Positions 36,247-46,574 of a DNA stretch of 64,000 nt are shown piece by piece. This stretch comes from Dipteris shenzhenensis (lineage: Eukaryota; Polypodiophyta; Polypodiopsida; Gleicheniales): the NCBI GenBank assembly GCA_047967505.1, contig CM106538.1, one strand, 5' to 3'. The notes under the pieces were generated by a model that was not told where the DNA came from, did not search any database, and was given only the letters and a program-made list of their open reading frames with translations. The number at the start of each line of letters is the position of its first letter. Position 1 is the stretch's first letter. The position numbers and the translations under genes were made by a program.

Positions 36247-36408
36247 ATACTTACCTGGGCGGGGTCGATCGGTGATCAGTAAGGTCGATGGCCTAGGGTC
36301 GGCCTCTCCATTGCACTTCGGGCGGGCTGCACCCTAGCATCTCCCTACGGGGAGAGTGCACGTCATAATTTGTGGCAGTGGGGGCTCGCGTTCGCGCGGC
36401 CCCCTTCC
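36247..36408 (+). ncRNA. U1: U1 spliceosomal snRNA
   Basis: The 5' end ATACTTACCTG is the invariant 5'-splice-site-recognition sequence. Stem-loop I forms with compensatory changes (TCGATC with GGTCGA). Its loop reads GATCAGTAAG, where the U1-70K consensus is GATCANGAAG, one mismatch. Stem-loop II contains ATTGCAC, the U1A-binding loop. Stem-loop III pairs CTCCC with GGGAG. The Sm site ATAATTTGTGG is intact. Stem-loop IV has a TTCG loop closed by CGCG and GGGG/CCCC pairing. Length is about 162 nt, as expected. It pairs with 5' splice sites in the nuclear U1 snRNP. Retention of structure and a TATA upstream favour a functional gene over a pseudogene. Confidence 0.93.
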
Positions 36409-36415
36409 AAACAGA

Positions 36416-36428
36416 TCACAAGTTGCAA
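36416..36428 (+). terminator. Possible snRNA 3'-end box
   Basis: CACAAGTTGCAA, 8 nt after the U1 end, resembles the plant snRNA 3' box CA(N)AGTNNAA with one extra base. It would direct 3'-end formation by Integrator. Confidence 0.35.
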
Positions 36429-36959
36429 GTCCTGCCTTGCTGTGAGTCCTCCAGTAATGTAAATCGAGTTTCCGTCCAACAATCCTTGCCTTCATCTAAA
36501 TCTATTTCTGGCTCCAACCGACACGTTTGCTCGCTGTATTCCTTCTCTTCAAATCGCGCTTTAATGGTAGATATCTTTGTCCATTTGCCTCGGTCTGCAA
36601 ATTGCTGAACTACCTTCTCGGTGCTTTGGGGAACATGCTCTCCTTTTGGGGAATGGCACCCCAAATTATAGTCTTGACTACGATGTTCCCTGCAGAGGTG
36701 ATGCCTCTCTATAGCCACCCTGTTCTCTTGCTGAGGGGATCTTTTTGACAGCTTCAAGCTCTCAAATGTAAATAACTATGTCGTGTGCTGGGGCAACTAT
36801 CTTTGGTCTATCCTCGTTTGGCTTACCTCAAAAGGACCAAAGGTGAAGTATATATTCGCTTGACAGGAAAGAGATTATTGTCGTGATAATGACGAGTGTC
36901 AAGCTATTTCATTCATACAGATGATTATACATTCTTTTCATAACGATTACTCGGATTCA

Positions 36960-37775
36960 CTTAAAGATAATCAAACGATCTAGGGTGCAATGCTATAAAG
37001 AGACAAGATTTGAGCTGGCATTTGCGTTCGCCCTTTTGGAGATCTTCAAGAGAAATCTTCTGTATGTGGAAGAGGGACAGATTGAGTGCCTGACCATAGG
37101 ACACACAAAAGGATGATCCAGATATCCGATCGGATGTGACATCAGCAGTGTTATTTGATGAAATGGAGATCACTCGTTGGAGGTCAATGTAAGGTATCAC
37201 GGCCACCATGGATCGTCCCACAGGAAAGCCAATCAGTTCAGCTTGGATGAAATCACTGTAGTTTCTTTCCTCGCCTGTCTCTTTTCTGGTAATGACTGAA
37301 TTTCGCGATGGCATTGTTCAAGGATCGGCTACCTTGTTCATGCATGAGATAATGTCAAGATGCAAGCATCAATAAGGCATGTTAGAAAAATCGAGGCAAC
37401 AGAATGTTCCCAGGATCACCACACACTCACTAAACACAGATCTGAAACAGCCAAATAGGACAGGTCTCAGCAAGCTTTGTGTACAGCACAACTGCTGCTC
37501 TTTCCGATAACAAACGCGGGCTCCTATAAAGTCCCCACTACGGGATAAACTTTTGTTCCATGTCTTTGTGGTGGATGGGTAGAACGAGGCCCAAGGCCTC
37601 CTTTGATTGCCCCCCTGCTTGCCATTTTGTCTCTTGTAGGCTTTGAATTTCCATGCCAGCCAACCTGTAGAGAGGGTCGACCCTGCTACAAACCCAATCT
37701 GATTCCCTGGCGTATAGCCAACCAAACCAGGTCCAAATTGGCTCGACCCCAGGCAGCTTCTGTCAAGATCAAGGT
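36960..37775 (-). other. Unidentified candidate exons, minus strand
   Basis: Two minus-strand frames look less random than their surroundings. One (about 37763-37600) follows a good splice acceptor (TTGATCTTGACAG) and reads GPGLVGYTPGNQIGFVAGST then LSTGWLAWKFKAYKRQ, with a hydrophobic stretch suggestive of a membrane segment. Another (37314-36961) reads IQAELIGFPVGRSMVAVIPY. I do not recognise either family, and no complete gene model could be built. They may be exons of an unknown gene or chance ORFs. Confidence 0.25.
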
Positions 37776-38199
37776 GTTGAAGTAAATCTTATCAACAGTT
37801 TCCAAACATGAGACCAATTAGACAGACTGTAATATGAACTATGTACAAGACATGAAAACGAAGCTCAAGGCTGAGCAGTTAGCCTATTAACATAAACACT
37901 GTATCAAAAGATAGCCTAGCTACGTTCACAAAGTTTTGAGGGCAATCCAATTTGAGGGACGATGCCTGCACAATTACCACTGCTTCCCTACATTAGTAAT
38001 ACTTAGCCAATGCTTTGAAAAGAAGATTCTGATTTAGCATAATTGTTGCTTAGCTCCCTGATGCAACTTCAAAAGATATGCAGAAAAAGATGCAAATGTC
38101 TTACAGATTGCCTCAAAAATTTGAGTATAGCTGTTGGGAGGGAGCAAGATTGCACGAGGGGAAGTTGCACGATCAAGAAGGAGCAGAATTGCATAGAGG

Positions 38200-38400
38200 T
38201 AAGTGCTGCTGTAGGACGGTGTGGAGAAGGAGCTTGCAGGAAGAGCTGCTTCAGTGGGAGGGCTGTTGCAGGAGGGGTTACTGCTGCAAGAGAAGCTGCC
38301 GCAGGAGGCTGCTACTGTGGAAGAACTGTTGCAGGAGCCTGTTGCTGCTGCTGTGGAGGAGGCTGCTGTTGTGGAGGAGCTGCTGCAGGAGAGTTTGGTG
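38200..38400 (+). repeat. Low-complexity GGA/GCT-rich tract
   Basis: Imperfect repeats of GTGGAGGAGGCTGCTGTT and GAGCTGCTGCAGGAG. Open frames in several phases here come from trinucleotide repetition. Confidence 0.7.
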
Positions 38401-38499
38401 GGAGATCATATTGTAGATGTTTGACGGGAGTTAAATGGGAAAAATGCAAGTGGGAATTTCGTGGGATATAAAGAGGAAATCGCAGGTCGGGAGTCTAAT

Positions 38500-39628
38500 G
38501 GACAAACTCAGAAAATGCTCTAAATACAGGCAGTTTTTTAGCATTTTTCAGGAGTTTTAAAGGTGTTTTTGGCAGAAACGTGTCCCATTGGGTGCATAGT
38601 ACGGTGGGCTTTTGATACATGCTATTGGTGAGCAAATATTACTCAAGCAAAGGAGCATTGGGAAGATTGGGATTTGCTGCTGTTTTAATTTTGTAAAGAA
38701 CATTTCCTGGCCTAGTTTGAAGCAGTTGCAGGGAGTTTATTCATGCATGAAGGTGCTGCTGTGTTTTCTGGGAGCTTCATGCAGAGGCTAGTGAAGACTG
38801 TGTTTAGTATTCAAGATGAGGGTGACATAATCATGAACGTGGGCACTATGCTATTTCTTCTTGCTTTGAATGCCTAAAAGAGATGGAGACTACGAAGCAA
38901 GGGGGTTTATGTGAGCTTGGAAAACGGTTAAGAGAATGTTGGAAGAGTACATCAACGTAGATGACAATCAGTTTGGGATCTCAGGTGGAACTTTGAGGTA
39001 GCCTGGTTTTTGCACTTGCAGTGACAGGCCCTCACATAACGTTATGCTCTATAGAGCAACAGAAATTTCTCATGTTCGTGAGTGCATGGCGAAGTGCTTT
39101 AAAAAGGCTGGTGTGCGGGGGGGACTCCTAAGGTATTCAAATATGCATTGAGGCTTGCAAAGCAGAAAGAGAGCAACAAATCAGAGGACGTTGGAAGCTA
39201 TGCTTATGGATTCTTTGAAGCATGTTGAGGAAGAACGAGACGCGAGAATGTGTGATAGTGGCATGATTGAATTGGTTTGTAAGAAGTCATAGATGCCTTA
39301 AAGAGTGCTGAATTTTCAGATGCCAGTATACATCTGTCTGCTGATGTTGGGGAGCCAGAGAGCACTAGGCCAAGTGCGAATTGAGGCTTGTTAGTTCCCA
39401 TGGAGGATTGTGATAATCAGTAGATTTTGCAAGTAGTGGACACCTTGATAGCAGCCAAGGTTGTGGCTATGTGTGCAGTGGCAAATGGTGGTCATGCTCC
39501 ACTGTTGCATGATGATGCGCATGTGTTGGCTGGTCATGTTTAGCAGATACACAGCCACTGGAAGACACTTCTTGGAAGGAGTACGCAGCTGAGTGCAATC
39601 ACCTTGGGACTAGTTGTGCAGTACATTA
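38500..39628 (+). pseudogene. Decayed transposon-like gene with BED-type finger, left part
   Basis: Near 38985-39110 a frame reads GISGGTLR, then after a stop SDRPSHNVMLYRATEISHVR and ECMAKCFKKAG. The SGG-TLR...H...C pattern followed by a basic helix resembles the BED zinc finger that starts many plant hAT transposases. Stops and frameshifts are frequent. The sequence is cut at 39628 by the young gypsy element and continues at 48298. Assignment to hAT is tentative, because the catalytic and dimerisation domains are not recognisable. Confidence 0.45.
38969..39545 (+). repeat. 577-bp repeat, inverted copy at 57653-58229
   Basis: It matches the reverse complement of 57653-58229 end to end with no length difference. 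I count roughly ten substitutions, about 98% identity. Confidence 0.93.
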
Positions 39629-39633
39629 TATAT

Positions 39634-40150
39634 TGTCATGTGCACGGATTGGTATCTGACGTGTACTAGGTACACAGAACTAGCTCAGGTTAGCCTGGGG
39701 AGGCTTAGAGCTAGGCAGGCTTGATTCTCGGGTTGAGTGGCAAGGGTACGAACTATTTATAGGTCTTCGCTATTTTTGGCGCCGGGGCCCGAGTCTATAA
39801 AAGAGGCCCAGGGGGTTCAGTTCTCAGTGTGCAGTTGGGAGCAAGACTAGTTCCCAGGTGCTAGGTCTGATCTTGGATTGAGTCGCGGACGCGCGCTTGC
39901 ATCTTAGCGTAGCCCAAGGCCCAGTGACAGATCCAGGGCTTCACAGCGCCACCTGGTGGTATGGGACACCAGGCTGGTTTGGATCTGATTGGGAGTTCGT
40001 GCCAGTAGCTCGTGGCTCAGAGGGGACATCTTCTGATTCGGGATCACATCCCGTAGATGTCGCGGTTGGGTGGTGAGCAGCCTGCTCAGATCTGATGTTG
40101 TGTGTGGTTGTTTTGCAGATCAGGGGTTTCAGGAGTGCTGGGACGTGTCA
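39634..40150 (+). repeat. 5' LTR of the young gypsy element
   Basis: Starts TGTCATGTGC and ends GGGACGTGTCA. A TATA box (TATAAAAG) lies at 39796-39803. Transcription should start about 25-30 bp further on. Confidence 0.95.
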
Positions 40151-40152
40151 GT

Positions 40153-40165
40153 TGGTATCAGAGCC
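40153..40165 (+). promoter_or_regulatory. Primer-binding site for initiator Met tRNA
   Basis: TGGTATCAGAGCC, two bases after the LTR, is the standard complement of the 3' end of initiator methionine tRNA used to prime minus-strand cDNA. Confidence 0.92.
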
Positions 40166-41155
40166 AACTCCTGAGGTAGGAACTTCTGATGCGAGAATTT
40201 TTGACGGATTTCTCCTCCAGGTATGCCCTAAATTTCGAAATTTCTTGCTGCGTTTTTGCTGCATACCTGGGATAGGAGGGGTGGAGAGATATCTGGAAAA
40301 GAAAGAAGAATAGGAGAGAGAGAGAATCGAGATCTCTGAAGGCCTGTGAGAGAAGTCTAGAGGAAGGAGTAAGAGAGCAGAAAAGCAGGAGAGATGGGCA
40401 GGAAAAAAGCAGCAAGGGAGGCGGGGAAGTAGCGCCTGTGATGGTATGGAGTAGGCGGGGCAAAGAGAGGCTTGACAGCCTGCGCAACAGGCTGTCAACA
40501 GCCTGCGCATAAGGCTGCGAGCAGCCTGCGCAGGGGGGTGCTTTTTTTCGAAAAAGCACCCCTCCCGAAAAAAAGCACCCCTCCAAAGCTGGAGGGGCTT
40601 GGCCTTTTTTGGAAGCTCGGCTTCCAAATAAGGCTGCCCTGCACCCTATATAGGTGGGGGCAGGGTACTAGCCTAGCCACAAGCAGCCTAGAGCTTCGAG
40701 CTTTCCCCTCGATTTCTGTGCCAGCCAGCCAGCCTCATCCGTACCCTGCCTGCGCCAGCATCGCCCTGCCTCGTGCAATCTTCTGCATCCGCCCCCTGCT
40801 TGCGTCAGCCTGAGCAGCCATCGAAGGCCTTGCATCAGCCCGTACAGTCTGCGTCAGCACTGTACGGACTATCTGCGCCAGCTCCTGCACCTGTTGCTGC
40901 AAATCCCGACTGCGCACCTGTACCTGCAGCACTGTACAGTCTCCGTCAGCAACCGTACGGCCTGCGTCAGCAGACCGTACAGCTACTCCAGCAGCGCCCG
41001 CATCCGGTTGCGGGTTCGGAGAGGTCCCGGGATTCGTGGGCTTCTGATTCGCCACGTCAGCATCTTTCGGGACGGTTTCCTTCTGCTCCTTCCTCCTCTG
41101 TGCTTTGTTGCAGTCAGTTATTTCTCTCAGTTTGTATTCAAATCAGATATCAGCC
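40166..41155 (+). other. Untranslated leader with strong hairpins
   Basis: Perfect or near-perfect inverted repeats occur at 40535-40562 (GGGGTGC plus a T-run, mirrored), 40578-40597 (CCCTCC with GGAGGG) and 40611-40625 (GGAAGC with GCTTCC). From about 40830 to 40990 a motif around CCGTACAG and CTGCGTCAGCA recurs. Such leaders usually carry packaging or dimerisation signals. No gene is supported here. Confidence 0.65.
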
Positions 41156-42290
41156 ATGTCTGATGCTCAAAATCCCGAGTTCACCATGGGAGAGCAGGAC
41201 TTGGATTACACTCCTGTGGGAGAGGAGGATCAGGGTCTCTATGACGACCTGATAACTAAAAAAGCCTTCAGTGAATTTACGACTGCTCTTGATGGTAAAT
41301 TCGAGCAGGTCAATGCTAATCAATCGGGGTTGACACAGCAACTCCAGGGGATACAAGCAACTCTCACTCTTCTGGCTAGCACTGTATAGGCACTCACGCA
41401 TGTGGATGCCATGGCTTCAGTGCTAGGTCCGAATATAACTCCAGATCCTTTTCCAGGTGACCAAAAGTCAAGAACAAAGGAGGTAGTTGACACTTGGTTA
41501 CACAAGTGGCAGGTACACTTCCAATTCCACCCCTATCCAGATGAGAAAAAGATTCAGCTTGCAGCAGGGTTTATGTCAGGTAAAGCCTTGCTATGGTGGA
41601 AAGAACTCCAGCCTAAGCCTGATACTTAGACAGATTTTGAGGGCATCTTCAGGAAGGAGTTCCTGAAGAAGGAGGATGACTATGATATCGTTGGCAAGCT
41701 CAAGGCCCTCGATATGTCAAAATTGAACTTGACCTTTGAAGTTTATCTTCAAAGATTTAGGGATCTGCAAACCAGGGCCACGAAAATGGATCCAGTAACC
41801 TTGTTAGGTTTCTTCGTGGATGGTTTGCCAGACTCCTATAAGTTGCAGATAAAGAACAATAAGTGCACAACGTTGCAGGAGGCCATGACATATGCACGCA
41901 TATATGATGATACCATGGCCGGTACCAAGGCAACCACAGTTACCGATACGAGTGGAAAGAACAAACGCAAGTTCTTTCAGCATACGACTGGTATTGTGGA
42001 GACGAAGTCTACGGACAACGCCTCCAGGAAAAGCTTAACTCCAGCAAAGAATGGTAAAGCCCGTTTCCTTCGCACTCTCAGGCTCAAGAAAGAAGGCCGA
42101 TGTTTCTATTGCGAGGAGCGGGGCCACACATAGAATGAGTGTCCTAAGCGGAAGAACCAAAAGTTGGTGCTAGGACCGAAGCTCCAGGCGGGTCCACGTA
42201 CCGCAGCCAAGGGAGCAAACCAAGTCACGATGACAGGTATTTCAGTAAATGTCATTACCTGCCTCCTTTCTTGTAATTGTACTTTCAATA
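41156..42290 (+). pseudogene. gypsy gag with zinc knuckle, interrupted by TAG codons
   Basis: It starts at ATG 41156 (MSDAQNPEF) and stays in one frame. The gag core is recognisable by VDTWLHKWQVHFQFHPYPD, AAGFMSGKALLWWKE and RFRDLQTRATKMD. A zinc knuckle CFYCEERGH-x4-C lies at about 42100-42145. In-frame TAG stops occur at 41387, 41627 and 42131, the last inside the zinc knuckle. Apart from these stops the frame is undamaged. Gag would form the virus-like particle and bind element RNA. Confidence 0.88.
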
Positions 42291-42976
42291 CTTTGTTGTT
42301 TGGTTCCCATGATCTTTTCCGAGTTTATGGAGAAGTTAGGGACCAACAGGTTCACATTCTCTTTGATCCGGGCAGCTCTCACAATTTTGTTAATTACAAA
42401 TTTGTGCAGAAGATGGGGCTGTCCACAGTACCTAGCGACCACACCTATGAGGTGCAACTTCCAGCTGGGAAGCAGTTTTGGGATCGCAAGGTTGAAGCGC
42501 TTCCTATCCGGATTCAGGCCTACACGGGAGCTCTTACATGCTATGTTATGCATCTGGAGCATGTAGACTTGTTGATCGGGATAGAGTGGTTTAAAACCCA
42601 CAATATTTAGATCGGATGGACGGAGCATACGCTTTCTTTTGTAGATAAGGACACCCAATTTTATATTCAGTGTGATAAAATTTCCCCTTCTCAGGGGCCT
42701 ATTGTATCTGCGATGCAGCTTCGGAATAAATTAAACAATTCTCATTATGATGTCTATCAGTGTGTTTTGATTCCACTTTCTTCATTTATTGTTTCGGTAA
42801 TTAATAAGAATGAATTAAGTGTGTTTGAACACCGTGAATTGAGAATGTTATTAGATAATTTTAAGGACGTATTCCCAGCTCAACTGCCGGAAGGTTTACC
42901 TCCAGGACGGGCAGTAGATCATCGCATAGACTTAGTCCCAGGGCTCAACCTATCAGTGTATCACCTTATAGGATGA
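42291..42976 (+). pseudogene. gypsy aspartic protease and linker to RT
   Basis: Same frame as gag. The active-site region reads VHILFDPGSSHNFV near 42350-42390. DPG in place of DSG/DTG is seen in some plant gypsy families, so this need not be inactivating. HLEHVDLLIGIEWF is the second conserved protease block. A TAG lies at 42608. A one-base deletion near 42945, just before the RT start, shifts the frame and causes the TGA at 42974. Confidence 0.82.
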
Positions 42977-44541
42977 GCCAGGTAGAGGAGGATGAGTTAG
43001 CTATCCAGCTTCAGGATTACCTGAATATGGGCTATATTCGCTCAAGTAAATCACCTTGGGGTGCACCTGTCCTCTTAAGAAAGAAGAAAGATTCTTCCTG
43101 GAGAATGTGTATAGATTATAAACGATTAAATAAAGTCACAATTAAGAACCGCTATCCTTTACCTCGTTCCGATGATTTGATAGACCGTTTGGCCGGAGCG
43201 AAGTATTTCACTAAGATTGATTTGCGTACGGGTTATCACCAAATCCGTATCTATGCTAAACACATAGATAGGGCCGCATTCCGGACTAGGTATGGTCATT
43301 ACGAGTTCCTCGTATTGCCTTTTGGTTTGACCAATGCTCCTGCTACTTTTCAGCAGATGATGAACGATTTGTTCAGGGATTTTCTGGGCAAATTTGTTGT
43401 AGTGTTCTTGGATGATATCTTGGTATATAGTAAACCGCTTGAGGATCACATAGGACACCTCCGGGTTGTCTTACTACTTCTAAGACAGCATAAGCTTTAT
43501 GCCAAGATGAGTAAATGTGACTTCTTTATGAAGGAGATCATTTACTTAGGACACAACATTTCTTCTGAAGGTATTAGCATTGATCTGGTTCGTATCCAGA
43601 AGGTTTTAGAATGGCCTATCCCTCAGACTGTGAAACAACTTCGTTCTTTCCTAGGATTTACGGTATTTCTTCGGAAGTCTGTGCGTGATTATTCACATAT
43701 CACGGCACCCCTGACTAACATATTGAAAGGTCGTGGACGCAGGTCTACTCAGCCGATCTCTTGGAATGATGCAATGAACAAGGCTTTTGAAACCTTGAAG
43801 TTTTCTATCAAGGAAGCACCCGTTCTTGCATTACCCGACCCTACCCGGCCTTATGTTTTAGAGGCCGATGCGAGTGATTATGCGATTGGGGCAGCTCTAT
43901 TCCAAGAGGGCAGACCTGTAGCTTTCGAGAGTAAGAAGCTAGACGACACTCAATATCGTTGGCCCACACTCGAGAAGGAACTTTATGCTGTAGTGTATGC
44001 TCTTAAGGTTTGGAGACACTACTTGTATGGTTCAAAGTTCCTTGTATTGACTGATCACCAGTCAATTAAGTATGTGTGTGATGGATCAGAATTGAGGGGA
44101 AGGAAAGCTAGATGGGCAGAATTAAAGCAAGATTTTGATTTCGAAATACGTTATCGTAAGGGTTCGTTGAATAGTGTGGCGGATGCCTTAAGTCAAGTTA
44201 AGTTTGTAAATGCTTTGTCATTTACCGAAATATCCTCAGACCTATTTCAATCCTTGAGAGGGCTATACGCAACTGATAGTCATTTCAGTTCTTATTGGCA
44301 GAGAGTCCAGGATGGGAGCTCCATAGTTGACCAGGACTCAGGGATTGTGCCACCTAGGATACAGGCGGCGGGAGGTCAGTGGATGATTAGGAACGGCTTG
44401 CTGTTCCGGAATGAAAAGATTTGTGTGCCTGATGTTCTGGACCTTAAATCCAAGATTCTCTGGGAGTGTCATGATGCTCCTAGTGCGGGACATCCAGGTA
44501 TACATAGGACTCTGTCTCTTGTGAAGCATACCTTTTATTGG
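42973..44541 (+). CDS. gypsy RT, RNase H and N-terminal integrase (open frame)
   Basis: One uninterrupted frame carries RT: WGAPVLLRKKKDSSWRMCID, PLPRSDDLIDRL, YFTKIDLRTGYHQI, LPFGLTNAPATFQ and the catalytic FLDD at 43405-43416. RNase H follows (LEADASDYAIGAALFQ, LEKELYAVVYAL, TDHQSIKYV, NSVADALS), then integrase's HHCC zinc domain begins (GHPGIHRTLSLVKHTFYW). It ends there, where the inverted segment enters at 44542; the last 17 codons of the open frame are LTR sequence read backwards. It has no start codon of its own in the native element. All RT catalytic residues are present. Confidence 0.9.
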
Positions 44542-45050
44542 ACTCCTGAAACCCCTGATCTGCAAAACAACCACACACAACATCAGATCTGAGCAGGCTG
44601 CTCACCACCCAACCGTGACATCTACGGGATGTGATCCCGAATCAGAAGATGTCCCCTCCGAGCCACGAGCTGAGCTACTGGCACGAACTCCCAATCAGAT
44701 CCAAACCAGCCTGGTGTTCCATACCACCAGGTGGCGCTGTGAAGCCCTAGATCTGTCACTGGGCCTTGGACTACGCTAAGATGCAGGTGCGCGTCCGCGA
44801 CTCAATCCAGGATCAGACCTAGCACCTGGGAACTAGTCTTGCTCCCAACTGCACACTAAGAACTGAACCCCCTGGGCCTCTTTTATAGACTCGGGCCCCG
44901 GCGCCAAAAATAGCGAAGACCTATAAATAGTTTGTACCCTTGCCACTCAACCCGAGAATCAAGCCTGCCTAGCTCTAAGCCTCCCCAAGCTGACCTGAGC
45001 TAGTTCTGTGTACCTAGTACACGTTAGATACCAATCCGTGCACATGACAT
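44542..45050 (-). repeat. Inverted internal LTR
   Basis: Reverse complement of the LTR lacking its 3' terminal 14 bases or so, with its TATA box as CTTTTATA at 44880-44887. Transcription from it would run leftward, antisense to RT, protease and gag. Confidence 0.93.
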
Positions 45051-45062
45051 ACTCCCCCACCT

Positions 45063-46574
45063 CTAAGAACTCACTCCTGAGTTCGCTAAGAAATCCGGAA
45101 ATGTTCTTTGGAGGTTTTTTAATGTCTCCCATGTTGCATCCTCCTCAATACGATCCTTCCACTTAATCTTGTATTCCGTGATAGTACGATTTCGAATCTG
45201 TCTTTCACGAAATTCAAGAATAGATTCAGGTTCGTGAGGAATAAAAGTCAAATCTGTAACTTCTATAATCTCATGAGGAGAAACAAGTTGATAATCTGCA
45301 CCCAATACTTCTTTCAGTCTACTGATATGAAAGACTGGATGTACTTTAACATCAGGAGGCAATTCTAGTCGATATGCAACTGGTCCAATTCTTTTAATGA
45401 CCTTGAATGGGCCACAGTATCTGGGGGATAATTTCAGAACCAAACCAGTACTTAGGCTCTTGGATTCCTTAGGAATTCTCAAATATACCATCGTTCCTTC
45501 AGAGAACTCTCTAGGTGAACGATGTCTATTAGCATAATATTTGTCCCGATCTTGGGCACTTCTAATAGACTCCTTGGCAAACTGCAACATGTCTTGCATA
45601 TCTAGCAAGAAATTCTTAGCAGCATTTTGAATTCCTTTTAATCCAACCATAACTGGTGACTTAGGTTGAAACCCGTACATAAGCAGAAAAGGACTGTAAC
45701 CTGTACTAGAATGCTTTGCACTGTTGTAAGCAAATTCAATCATAGGTAAATAATCTTCCCATGAAGACTGTCTCTTAGATACATATGCCCGAAGCATGTC
45801 TTCAACCAACTGGTTCTCTGTGCTGCCATCGGATTGTGCATGATCCGAGGAACTCATACTTAGAGTAGTTTCCAACTTCTCAAATACAAGTGTCCAAAAG
45901 TTACTTGTAAACTTTGAGTCCCTGTCAGTGACTATGTCAGATGGCAAACCATACAGCTTGAACAAGTGGTCCACAAACTCGTGAGCCAACTGAACAGCTG
46001 AAATAGTTGTTCTAGTAGGTAAGAACCTAGCCATTTTTGTCAAACGGTCGACTATGACCCAAATAGAGTCATGACCCTTGCGCGTTCGAGGCAAACCAGT
46101 AATAAAATCCATGGAAATACTTTCCCATTTATTACCTGGAATCTGTAAAGGCTGTAATAAGCCCGCGCTTCTAAGGCGTTCAGCCTTAGTAACCTGACAA
46201 ATTCGGCAACCTACTACATAGTTCTCTATAAATGCACGCATCTTAGGCCAATAAAAGGTATGCTTCACAAGAGACAGAGTCCTATGTATACCTGGATGTC
46301 CCGCACTAGGAGCATCATGACACTCCCAGAGAATCTTGGATTTAAGGTCCAGAACATCAGGCACACAAATCTTTTCATTCCGGAACAGCAAGCCATTCCT
46401 AATCATCCACTGACTTCCCGCCGCCTGTATCTTAGGTGGCACAATCCCTGAGTCCTGGTCAACTATGGAGCTCCCATCCTGGACTCTCTGCCAATAAGAA
46501 CTGAAATGACTATCAATTGCGTATAGCCCTCTCAAGGATTGAAATAGGTCTGAGGATATTTCGGTAAATGACAA
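45063..46574 (-). CDS. Inverted copy of gypsy integrase with chromodomain (open frame)
   Basis: A 503-residue frame begins at the RNase H/integrase border (SFTEISSDLFQSLRG) and includes the complete integrase: HHCC domain (HPGIH...CRICQ), DDE core (SMDFITGLPRTRKG, IVTDRDSKFTSNF, SDGSTENQLVEDM), the GPF-type C-terminal module (RYCGPFKVIKRIGPVAYRL) and a chromodomain (ITEYKIKWKDRIEEDATWE). Relative to the plus copy it lacks two residues after GSTE and one near IQNAAKN. No stops are present. It is followed by the element's polypurine tract and LTR on the same (minus) strand. Confidence 0.88.
   Translation of the reverse strand: MSFTEISSDLFQSLRGLYAIDSHFSSYWQRVQDGSSIVDQDSGIVPPKIQAAGSQWMIRNGLLFRNEKICVPDVLDLKSKILWECHDAPSAGHPGIHRTLSLVKHTFYWPKMRAFIENYVVGCRICQVTKAERLRSAGLLQPLQIPGNKWESISMDFITGLPRTRKGHDSIWVIVDRLTKMARFLPTRTTISAVQLAHEFVDHLFKLYGLPSDIVTDRDSKFTSNFWTLVFEKLETTLSMSSSDHAQSDGSTENQLVEDMLRAYVSKRQSSWEDYLPMIEFAYNSAKHSSTGYSPFLLMYGFQPKSPVMVGLKGIQNAAKNFLLDMQDMLQFAKESIRSAQDRDKYYANRHRSPREFSEGTMVYLRIPKESKSLSTGLVLKLSPRYCGPFKVIKRIGPVAYRLELPPDVKVHPVFHISRLKEVLGADYQLVSPHEIIEVTDLTFIPHEPESILEFRERQIRNRTITEYKIKWKDRIEEDATWETLKNLQRTFPDFLANSGVSS

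Larger units (their letters stand above)
44542..46574 (-). mobile_element. Inverted segment: reversed 3' LTR plus pol 3' half
   Basis: The segment is the reverse complement of this element from the RNase H/integrase boundary through the 3' LTR, missing the last few bases of the LTR tip. It replaces about 16 bp of integrase sequence. Its right junction shows microhomology (GCATTT). Compared with the plus copy it has a 6-bp and a 3-bp in-frame deletion and a few substitutions. There is no second LTR and no new target duplication, so it is not a simple nested insertion. Confidence 0.92.

Noticed and set aside
36372-36757. ORFs overlapping the U1 gene on both strands
   Set aside because: They overlap or abut the snRNA, lack recognisable domains, and the U1 structure explains the first part.
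38043-38471. Gly/Cys-rich ORF that looks like a small secreted or glycine-rich protein
   Set aside because: GGA/GCT repetition keeps several frames open at once, and there is no signal peptide or stable motif.
41387-42610. Stop-codon reassignment in the gypsy element
   Set aside because: The WRKY gene uses standard decoding and the TAG codons are better explained by C-to-T decay; kept only as a weak alternative in the findings.
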